Part shown: positions 31,631-37,319 of the stretch, one piece after another
How the letters are laid out: every line of letters starts with the position of its first letter
Position numbering within the stretch: position 1 is the stretch's first letter
Assembly (NCBI GenBank): GCA_019261985.1
Contig: JAFAQY010000134.1
Location: 1 to 37,319 of the forward strand
From: Bryobacterales bacterium
GTDB taxonomy: Bacteria > Acidobacteriota > Terriglobia > Bryobacterales > Bryobacteraceae
Direction of reading: 5' to 3'
DNA: 37,319 nt
The notes under the pieces: model-generated
The model's input: only the letters and a program-made list of their open reading frames with translations
The model's database searches: none
What the model was told of the DNA's origin: nothing
Made by a program: the position numbers and the translations under genes

Positions 31631-33412
31631 TTAGTTTTCCGAGGGCTTCTCTATGTGATCGATAACCAGCGTTTCCACCGGTCCTCTTCCCGCCTCGAGT
31701 CTGAGGCCGAGTTCTTCCTGCAGTGCGACGAATATCGAGGGAGGGTCTGTTGGGTCAGAGGCGGGACGCGGGTCAGAAGCGGGAGGCGGACCAATCAGCC
31801 GGACATAATCGGCCGCCAGCGTCGTTCCCTCTCGCGCGAACTTGATGCGAATATCGAACCGTCCGGTGATTCCGGTCTTGTCGATCACTGGACGGCCCAC
31901 TACCGTGCCGAGCGTCTTGGAAAATTCGTCGAGAGTCGCGCCTAGAGCTTCCACCGAGGAAGATATGAGGCTGATGATATTCGCGCAATATCGTGTGCCC
32001 GGCTCACGGGGCGGTGGCGGGACGGCCCAAGGCGTGCAGCTTCCTTCCCCGAACGGGTGTAGCTTTGGCCCACCGCGGGCGACGGTTAGGAAATAGACAG
32101 GGCCGTCCCTCGTTTCACGATGGATCTTCAGATGAAAACGATCTTCCAGGAGCCTCTGCAGCATCGGGCCCAGCATCATCGGAACGCTCGGATTTCCTTC
32201 CGCCGTTGCTTTGATCTCATAGGCGGCGGAACGGAGCCAGGACGGACCTCCCGTGATCGGAGCCCGTTCGCTATTGCGATTGAGACGGCCGTCAGCGTAC
32301 GTGGTATAGGCATTCCCAATGAGATTGAGCAACCCATGGCAATCCTCGACAAGCCTTCCAGGTGATGACTTGGGGGAAGGTCCATTGTTAGCCTCCTTAC
32401 AGGGCTTGATCGAGGCAACTTCGAATCTCGGCGTGTCCGCGGGAGGGCTTTGAGCGCGGATCACAGGCGCGGTCATCACGCCGATCAGGATAGGCGTCGC
32501 CAGCGCCGCCAGGCCAGCTAGTGCGAGAGCCGCCTTTCGCGCGCCGCTCAGCTCCGCGGCGATGGTTCCTGCGAGGATCGAGCGGAGGCGCCTTTTCACA
32601 TCGGCGCCCGTCACTCCGGACACGCATGGCAGCGGCGATTCCGTGTAAAAGCGGCAGACCTTCAAAATCCCCTCTACATACTCGGAGGGCTCGCAGCCGG
32701 TTCGCAGGACTTCTTCATCACAGGCAAGCTCGCGTTCCTCGAGCAAGCGAGATCCTACCCACCACACCAGCGGATGAAACCAGAAGATTGCTTCCACCGC
32801 CATATGTACGGCTGCGAAGAGATTGTCTCGGCGGCGCGCGTGGCAAAGTTCATGCGTGAGGATGGCGCCAAGCTGTCGAGGGTTCAGGTGCTCCAAGAGT
32901 TGCGCCGGCAGAACTAAAACCGGGCTCAAGAAACCAACGACACCCGGTTCCTCCGCGCCGGGCGTGATGACGGCCCGTACGGGAATCAGGAGTTCGACGG
33001 GCGTGCCGGCGCGGAGAGCTGCTCGAACCTTCAACCAACCGCGGCATCGCGCCAGTGTGATTGCAAGAACGCCGAGTGCCCACACAATGGAAATTGCGAT
33101 CGGCATCCAATGCATCGGGTTGTGTGCCTGAACAGCCGGACGGGGAGCCGGCGAAAACGGCTCCGCGATTTGTGCGAGCGTCGCCGGGAAAATAGGATCG
33201 GCAGCTGCCGCCGAGTGTGCAGTTGGCAGCGGGACCTGGTTGCCGAAGCTCACAAGTAACGCGAACGGGATCAGAAATTTTAGCGACGCGCTGAGCCAAA
33301 CCCAATAACGTATCTTTGGCGAATGGCGGCGAAGCGCGAATGCCAGCAAGGCCGCGAGGAATACGAACCAGGACGACTGCCACAGATGGTTCACGATGAA
33401 CGCAGTGCTCAT
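31631..33412 (-). CDS. BlaR1-like M56 metallopeptidase fused to a TIGR03435-type domain
   Basis: 593 aa. The N-terminal 330 residues form a BlaR1/MecR1-type M56 module. It has several membrane helices (about 12-27, 38-57, 102-122, 300-325), a zinc site H187-E188-x-x-H191 in ILTHELCHARRRD, and the downstream ERELACDEEVL. After the last helix, residues 335-590 match the soil-associated TIGR03435 pattern: PRFEVASIKPCKEAN, LLEDRFHLKIHRETRDGPVY, VIDKTGITGRFDIRI and VETLVIDHIEKP. In BlaR1 this position holds the extracytoplasmic sensor, so the TIGR03435 part may be the sensor here. The signal would activate the peptidase to cut BlaI. It overlaps blaI by ATGA. Confidence 0.92.
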   Translation of the reverse strand: MSTAFIVNHLWQSSWFVFLAALLAFALRRHSPKIRYWVWLSASLKFLIPFALLVSFGNQVPLPTAHSAAAADPIFPATLAQIAEPFSPAPRPAVQAHNPMHWMPIAISIVWALGVLAITLARCRGWLKVRAALRAGTPVELLIPVRAVITPGAEEPGVVGFLSPVLVLPAQLLEHLNPRQLGAILTHELCHARRRDNLFAAVHMAVEAIFWFHPLVWWVGSRLLEERELACDEEVLRTGCEPSEYVEGILKVCRFYTESPLPCVSGVTGADVKRRLRSILAGTIAAELSGARKAALALAGLAALATPILIGVMTAPVIRAQSPPADTPRFEVASIKPCKEANNGPSPKSSPGRLVEDCHGLLNLIGNAYTTYADGRLNRNSERAPITGGPSWLRSAAYEIKATAEGNPSVPMMLGPMLQRLLEDRFHLKIHRETRDGPVYFLTVARGGPKLHPFGEGSCTPWAVPPPPREPGTRYCANIISLISSSVEALGATLDEFSKTLGTVVGRPVIDKTGITGRFDIRIKFAREGTTLAADYVRLIGPPPASDPRPASDPTDPPSIFVALQEELGLRLEAGRGPVETLVIDHIEKPSEN

Positions 33413-33807
33413 TTCGATTTCCTCGTCCTTGCTTTCCGCTGCTTGGCGGCTTCCTCGGCGGCCTTCTCCATTTCACGAATGTCCTCAAGCGTCAGCTTTC
33501 CGGACTCGATGAGCTGCGCCATCATCGGCTGCGCCCGTCCGCCAAAAAAACTGAGGATCTCGTCGAGCAGGCTCTCGCGAGCCGCGCTCTTAGCGATTAA
33601 CGGTTCAAAAATGTCCGCGTTTCCGGCCTTCCGAACTCGCCGCACGGCTTTCTTCGCTTCCATTCGGTATATGGTGTTCGTGATGGTCGTGTACGCTGGG
33701 CGGGGCTCCGGAAACGCCTGCTGAATCTCTCGCATGGAGGCGCTGCCTTTTGCCCACAAGGCTTCGAGAATCCGAAGTTCCAATTTCGCAAGCTTAGGTG
33801 GCTTCAT
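33409..33807 (-). CDS. BlaI/MecI/CopY-family repressor
   Basis: 132 aa. A winged-helix N-terminus (about 5-75) starts KLAKLELRILEALWAKGSAS and includes YTTITNTIYRMEAKKAVRR. A helical dimerisation tail (about 85-120) contains FFGGRAQPMMAQLIESGKLT. The basic C-terminus KQRKARTRKSK is longer than in BlaI. The protein should repress this operon by binding the palindrome over its own promoter and be released by the partner peptidase. The ATG follows AAGGGGG by five bases. The operon is blaI-like then blaR1-like, coupled by ATGA. Confidence 0.93.
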   Translation of the reverse strand: MKPPKLAKLELRILEALWAKGSASMREIQQAFPEPRPAYTTITNTIYRMEAKKAVRRVRKAGNADIFEPLIAKSAARESLLDEILSFFGGRAQPMMAQLIESGKLTLEDIREMEKAAEEAAKQRKARTRKSK

Positions 33808-33821
33808 GTGCCCCCTTGGGA

Positions 33822-33850
33822 ATCTTACTATCAGATAGTAAGATCGTCAA
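33822..33850 (-). promoter_or_regulatory. blaI promoter with overlapping perfect operator
   Basis: On the minus strand TTGACG (33850-33845), a 17-base spacer and TAAGAT (33827-33822) form a near-consensus promoter. A perfect inverted repeat with 11-base arms, ATCTTACTATC and GATAGTAAGAT around one base (33822-33844), covers the whole spacer and the -10. Its TACTA...TAGTA core suits a BlaI-type repressor. Confidence 0.85.
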
Positions 33851-33881
33851 CCGAAAAATGAGGAGGAACTTGTGCAACGCG

Positions 33882-33980
33882 TGCAGTCCCCGCCTCCGCA
33901 ACTCACCAACACCCGCATTTTCATACACATCCTCATTCAATCCACGGCCCGGCCACTCTCTCGCCGAACAAAAATTTCAT
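33882..33980 (+). repeat. conserved leader repeat upstream of the coiled-coil gene
   Basis: About 100 bases that recur at 30195 in front of a truncated copy of the same gene. An AGGAGG motif (33861-33866) precedes a GTG at 33872, whose frame reads QSPPPQLTNTRIFIHILIQS through the repeat. Three of the four clear differences between the two copies are silent in that frame. It may be a translated leader peptide or a non-coding regulatory leader. Confidence 0.7.
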
Positions 33981-34718
33981 ATGACGCCATCACCATCCGC
34001 CAGCCGCGCGGCCACAAACCGCCAAAACGCAGCTCGTTCCACCGGCCCGGTCACGCCCGAAGGCAAGCGACGAGCCTCCCTCAACGCCCTTCGCCACGGG
34101 CTCACCGGCCTGACCGTCGTGTTGCCGGAAGAAGATCTCGCCGCGTATCGAAAACACTGCGCCCAATTCCACGCCGAGCTAAATCCGAAAGGTCTCCTGG
34201 AAACCAAAGCCGTCCAGACCATGGCCGATACCTACTGGCGCCTCGACCGCATCCGCGCCATGGAGAACAATCTTTTCTCGCTCGGCTTTCACGATCTCTC
34301 CAGCGAGATCGCCTCGGAAGATCCCACCATCCATTGCGCCCTCGCCCAAGCCAAATCTCTCGAGACCCGCGGCGACCTGCTCACCAAGCTCAGTCTCTAC
34401 GAGCAGCGCCTCAACCGTACCCTGGAGAAAGCGAAAACCGAGCTGAAACAGCTCCAACAAGAGCGCGCCGAGGCCCGCGACAAGGCCCTCGAATCCGCCG
34501 CCGAAATCCGTAACCTTAAGGAAGCACTGGAAGAGCCATGGGATCCCAAGCGCGCTGGCTTCGAATTTTCGAATCGCGAGCTCACCGATTGGATGGACCG
34601 CCGCGAGCTCATCAAACAGGCTCGCACCTTCGAATATCGCGGCCTTCTCCCCAAAACCAACAATGAAATCGAGGAAGGCGAGCCGTCCGAATCAGAGCCG
34701 GCCGTCCCGATAGAATAG
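33981..34718 (+). CDS. coiled-coil protein of a multi-copy acidobacterial family, unknown function
   Basis: 245 aa from the ATG at 33981; the frame is open further upstream through the repeated leader, so the start rests on homology with the truncated copy at 30.3 kb. The N-terminus has the phrase NRQNAARSTGPVTPEGKRRA then SLNALRHGLTG, which I associate with a frequent, often multi-copy family in Acidobacteria. A helical middle (LETKAVQTMADTYWRLDRIR) leads to a strong coiled coil (about 145-205: LTKLSLYEQRLNRTLEKAKT, ELKQLQQERAEARDKALESA). The acidic tail is EIEEGEPSESEP. No signal peptide or catalytic motif is seen. The STGPxTxEGK...HGL start may bind nucleic acid, but that is a guess. Confidence 0.85.
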   Translation: MTPSPSASRAATNRQNAARSTGPVTPEGKRRASLNALRHGLTGLTVVLPEEDLAAYRKHCAQFHAELNPKGLLETKAVQTMADTYWRLDRIRAMENNLFSLGFHDLSSEIASEDPTIHCALAQAKSLETRGDLLTKLSLYEQRLNRTLEKAKTELKQLQQERAEARDKALESAAEIRNLKEALEEPWDPKRAGFEFSNRELTDWMDRRELIKQARTFEYRGLLPKTNNEIEEGEPSESEPAVPIE

Positions 34719-34743
34719 CCCTCGCCGTTCTGATCATTGCACG

Positions 34744-34785
34744 GTGGGGCAGGTTGCCAACCTGCGCGCGATTGCCAATCGCGCT
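34744..34785. repeat. modular double-hairpin repeat, copy R8
   Basis: GTGGGGC, then GCAGGTTGCCAACCTGC, then GCGCGATTGCCAATCGCGC. It has the same layout as R1 and R10 with different stem sequences, and lies 25 bases after the coiled-coil gene. Confidence 0.85.
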
Positions 34786-34841
34786 GGTCGCCGAAGGTAG
34801 AGACGAGGAAGTGTAAACCAACCGCCGGAATTTAGCATACA

Positions 34842-34868
34842 GTGGGGCAGGCGGGCTTCAGCCCGCCT
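34842..34868. repeat. modular hairpin repeat, copy R9 (first hairpin lost)
   Basis: GTGGGGCAG runs straight into the single hairpin GGCGGGCTTCAGCCCGCC, as if the first hairpin had been deleted. It lies 27 bases before the CMD-fold gene start. Confidence 0.75.
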
Positions 34869-34895
34869 CCAATTAAGCACCAGGAAGGTGATCCC

Positions 34896-35534
34896 ATGAA
34901 GACAATTCGACTCTGCGCCCTTTTGCTAGCAGCACTTCCGCTAGCACCTCAAAACCAAACCCCACTCCCGCGAGACATCCATCCGGTGACGCTCTCGCGC
35001 CTCCCCCCGGTCACCGCGGCAGACCTGGACGAAGACGGAAAACGCCTTCTAGCGGCAAGGACCGATTTCACGCCGGCGCCGGGCCCCACTCACATCACGG
35101 TCTATAGCCCGAGGGACCTCGATCTAGGCATCCCGTCAGGCGAGAAAAGCCCGGTCGGCCCCCGCTACTTTCAGCTCGCGGTGCTGATCATCGCAAGGGA
35201 GATCGATCAACAATACGAATGGTCCTCGCACGAGCTGGCAGGCCGGCGGCAAGGCCTCGAGCAAACCGTGATTGACGTCGTCAAATACAACAGAGATGTC
35301 GCGGGCCTTTCCGACAAAGACGCCACGCTCATCACCTTCGGGCGCACGCTTTTTCGCGAACACCACGTCAGCAGCGAACTTTGGGAAAAGATGGTGGGCC
35401 ACTTCGGGCGTCAGCGTACAGTGCAGCTCATGATGATCATGGGCGATTATTTCCGGGTGGGCTTCATGTTGAACGCCGTCGATCAGCACCTTCCGCCAAG
35501 CCGCGAAGCGCTTCTGCCTGCATTGAAAAGATAG
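34896..35534 (+). CDS. secreted carboxymuconolactone decarboxylase-like (CMD/AhpD-fold) protein
   Basis: 212 aa from the ATG at 34896, preceded by AGGAAGG at good spacing. A short signal peptide (MKTIRLCALLLAALPLAPQ) is unusual for this mostly cytosolic family. The CMD core reads FQLAVLIIAREIDQQYEWSS then HELAGRRQGLEQTVIDVVKY, followed by FGRTLFREHHVSSELWEKMV and a C-terminal helix VQLMMIMGDYFRVGFMLNAV. The Cys-x-x-Cys pair of AhpD-type peroxidase partners is absent; the YEW...H residues of the other CMD subgroup are kept. The substrate is unknown. The stop codon shares a base with repeat R10. Confidence 0.85.
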   Translation: MKTIRLCALLLAALPLAPQNQTPLPRDIHPVTLSRLPPVTAADLDEDGKRLLAARTDFTPAPGPTHITVYSPRDLDLGIPSGEKSPVGPRYFQLAVLIIAREIDQQYEWSSHELAGRRQGLEQTVIDVVKYNRDVAGLSDKDATLITFGRTLFREHHVSSELWEKMVGHFGRQRTVQLMMIMGDYFRVGFMLNAVDQHLPPSREALLPALKR

Positions 35535-35575
35535 TGGGGCAGGATGCCATCCTGCGCGCGATTGCCAATCGCGCT
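35534..35575. repeat. modular double-hairpin repeat, copy R10
   Basis: GTGGGGC, then GCAGGATGCCATCCTGC, then GCGCGATTGCCAATCGCGC. Its first G is the last base of the CMD gene stop codon. Confidence 0.85.
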
Positions 35576-35662
35576 AGGCGGGCGTAACGAGAAGGTCGGC
35601 AGTCGGGCTGTCCCACTTTTGAAGAGATAATGCTAGCAGTAACCAACGACGGAGGACCCAAG

Positions 35663-36709
35663 GTGACCGCGCTTCGCATAGCAATCTTCGTGTCCTCGAT
35701 AAGCGTACCGGCCAGCGCCCAATGGCTGAATCATCCGACGCCGGGCATCCCGAGGACGGCGGACGGAAAGCCCAATCTTTCAGCGCCCGCGCCGAGGACC
35801 CCGGACGGCAGACCCGATTTGTCCGGTCTTTGGAGCATGGACGGAGGCAAATACATTGGCAATATCGCGGCGGAGCTGAATCCCGGCGATATACAACCGT
35901 GGGCGGATGCCCTTTTTAAGCAGCGGGCGGTGGATCTGGGCAAGGACGATCCCGCCGACATCCACTGCCTGCCGCAGGGGGCGCGAGCGAATATCTATCC
36001 TCTTCCTGAAAAAATCATTCAGACGCCCAACTTAATCGTGATTCTGATGGAAGATCTTACCTACCGGCAGATTTTCCTCGATGGCCGCGAGCTGCCCAAC
36101 GATCCGAATCCCAGCTACATGGGCTACTCCGTAGGGCACTGGGACAAGGACTCATTGGTGGTGGAGAGTAACGGGTTTAACGACCGCCTCTGGCTCGATC
36201 TCGCCGGGCATCCACATACCGAAGCCATGCGAGTTACGGAACGCTTTCAACGCACCGATTTCGGGCACATGCGGATCGATGAAACCATTGAGGACCCGAA
36301 GACATATAAGAAGCCCATCTCGATCCACGTCAACGCGAGTTACTATCCGGATTCCGAGCTGCTCGAGTATGTCTGCGCGGAGGGAGAAAAAGACAGCAAT
36401 CATCTGGTCGGCAAAGCGACCGATGACAAGCCCGTTGCCGTGAACGTGCCACAGGATGTGCTCGCGAAGTACGCAGGCACGTACGATTACCGTTTTCCCG
36501 AAAGCCCCAATGTGCCTGTTTTGATCCATATCACGCTTTCCGATGGTCAATTGCGCATGGACAATGCGCCATTAATACCGGTGTCGAATGCGGAGTTCGC
36601 CGCGCCCGGCGGACAGCAGGTCACATTCTTTATGAACAATCAAGGAACCGTTACTCATCTCACCAGGCCAAGCGTTGAGGGCGAAAACAGGGCGGCCCGA
36701 TTACCATGA
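35663..36709 (+). CDS. secreted protein of unknown function, paralogue of the gene at 12814
   Basis: 348 aa from the GTG at 35663, chosen because GGAGG lies seven bases upstream and the product then starts with a clean signal peptide (TALRIAIFVSSISVPASAQ). It shares with the 12814 gene the blocks GIPRTADGKPNLSAPAPRTP, IHCLPQGARANI, RQIFLDGRELPNDPNPS, YSVGHWDKDSLVVESNGF and VCAEGEKDSNHL. It adds a C-terminal domain of about 90 residues (LAKYAGTYDYRFPE, LSDGQLRMDNAPLIPVSNAE, QVTFFMNNQGTVTHL) resembling the small DUF3471-type barrel found after exported enzymes. The ATGA overlap with the dioxygenase gene suggests joint expression. Activity is unknown. Confidence 0.85.
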   Translation: MTALRIAIFVSSISVPASAQWLNHPTPGIPRTADGKPNLSAPAPRTPDGRPDLSGLWSMDGGKYIGNIAAELNPGDIQPWADALFKQRAVDLGKDDPADIHCLPQGARANIYPLPEKIIQTPNLIVILMEDLTYRQIFLDGRELPNDPNPSYMGYSVGHWDKDSLVVESNGFNDRLWLDLAGHPHTEAMRVTERFQRTDFGHMRIDETIEDPKTYKKPISIHVNASYYPDSELLEYVCAEGEKDSNHLVGKATDDKPVAVNVPQDVLAKYAGTYDYRFPESPNVPVLIHITLSDGQLRMDNAPLIPVSNAEFAAPGGQQVTFFMNNQGTVTHLTRPSVEGENRAARLP

Positions 36710-37319
36710 GCCCGCGGCCCGGCTCCGCTGCAGCCATTCCGGTCGGGAGCAGCCTCGGAACAGAACTTCTCGGCGTTGATTTGCGAAAGATCGACGATGC
36801 CGGTTTCGCGGCGATCCATCGCGCTTGGCTCGATGGTCTCGTGCTGCTCTTCCGGGGACAAAACCTCAGCGATGACGATCTGATCCGTTTCAGCCGGCGA
36901 TTCGGCGGCCTGGATTGGGCGCCCGTTCAGGAAACCGGACGGCGCTTCGTGGAAGGCCATCCGGAAATTTATGTTGTATCCAACGTGATGGAGCATGGCC
37001 AACCAATTGGAAGCTTGGGATCGGGCGAAGCCGTGTGGCACACCGACATGTCGTACCTGGAGATTCCGCCCAAAGCCAGCATGCTGTATGCCCTGGAAAC
37101 GCCTGCTGCCGGCGGCGACACTTACTTTTGCAACATGTACCTGGCTTTTGAATCGTTGCCGGACAAGATGCGAAAACGGATCTCGATGCTCGCGCTGAAG
37201 CATGATGCCACTTACAACAGCGGCGGTTATGTGCGCCAGGGACTAACCGCCATGGATGATCCTGTGGCGTCACCCGGCGTTTATCATCCGATAGTGGTCG
37301 CGCACCCCGAAACAGGGAA
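36706..37319 (+). CDS. TauD/TfdA-family dioxygenase (partial, cut by window end)
   Basis: 204 codons are present. The family N-terminus GTELLGVDLRKIDDAGFAAI, VLLFRGQNLSDDDLIRFSRR and FGGLDWAPVQ is followed by the iron-binding H112-T-D114 (EAVWHTDMSYLEIPPKASML). ALETPAAGGDTYFCNMYLAF comes next. The distal His and the 2-oxoglutarate-binding Arg must lie downstream. It would hydroxylate a small organic substrate using Fe(II), oxygen and 2-oxoglutarate in the cytoplasm. Its ATG overlaps the stop of the secreted-protein gene, so translation is coupled. Confidence 0.92.
   Translation, partial: MSPRPGSAAAIPVGSSLGTELLGVDLRKIDDAGFAAIHRAWLDGLVLLFRGQNLSDDDLIRFSRRFGGLDWAPVQETGRRFVEGHPEIYVVSNVMEHGQPIGSLGSGEAVWHTDMSYLEIPPKASMLYALETPAAGGDTYFCNMYLAFESLPDKMRKRISMLALKHDATYNSGGYVRQGLTAMDDPVASPGVYHPIVVAHPETG

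Noticed and set aside
33872-34513. 213-codon plus-strand frame overlapping the coiled-coil gene
   Set aside because: Beyond the leader it is an Arg/Pro-rich shadow of the 33981 gene. Only the first 20-40 codons are discussed as a possible leader peptide.
1-37319. tRNA, rRNA or known riboswitch
   Set aside because: No cloverleaf, rRNA segment or riboswitch core was recognised by eye. A tRNAscan-SE and Rfam scan would settle this.

Overview
The window looks like a piece of an Acidobacteriota genome, most likely Solibacter/Bryobacter-like. It is GC-rich and diderm (LptD, LolA-like protein, TonB-dependent receptor). It carries the protein families typical of that phylum: an ADOP-type ABC permease with its PadR regulator, a VWFA-related acidobacterial domain, a TIGR03435-type domain fused to a BlaR1-like M56 peptidase, a Solibacter-type C-terminal domain (TIGR03437), and an Oar-like receptor with an N-terminal carboxypeptidase-regulatory domain. 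The lineage is inferred from protein families only; there is no rRNA gene here, and I saw no tRNA gene or CRISPR array.

Layout. 1-5.1 kb: tail of an ABC ATPase, a small secreted protein with a strong terminator, then a tightly packed minus-strand operon padR > ADOP permease > secreted protein. 5.1-12.1 kb: lptD, a zinc-ribbon RDD membrane protein, a stand-alone nuoB, a STAS protein, an EF-hand membrane protein coupled to a DUF3500 protein, and a quinone oxidoreductase. 12.2-18.5 kb: a stand-alone fliS, a secreted protein with a paralogue at 35.7 kb, and a minus-strand run (113-aa membrane protein > LolA-like > DUF1800 > DUF1501 > VWFA) that looks like an envelope operon. 18.7-20.1 kb: a pterin operon (two PTPS/QueD-family paralogues > folE). 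20.2-28.4 kb: a repeat-type secreted protein, a BACON/TIGR03437 secreted protein, a BON protein, the 3' tail of a group II intron, and the large Oar-like receptor. 28.4-31.6 kb: a decayed stretch holding a GrpB gene, a gutted Ser/Thr kinase, a leader-plus-5' fragment of the gene family found intact at 34.0 kb, and a frameshifted, start-less secreted-protein gene. 31.6-37.3 kb: blaI-blaR1 with a clear operator-promoter, the intact 245-aa coiled-coil gene, a CMD-fold secreted protein, and a secreted protein coupled to a TauD-type dioxygenase cut by the window end.

The most striking protein observation is in the pterin operon. The two adjacent 136-aa PTPS paralogues have lost opposite parts of the catalytic triad: one keeps the Cys but lacks Asp-His, the other keeps Asp-His but has Asp in place of the Cys. 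In characterised PTPS the triad is assembled between subunits, so an obligate hetero-oligomer with composite active sites is a testable prediction. The most striking DNA observation is a family of modular double hairpins (at least ten sites, all in or at the edges of intergenic spacers). They begin with GTGGGGC, have interchangeable stems and TTGCCAA / ATGCCAT / CTTCAGC / CTTTAGC cores, and show signs of internal expansion.
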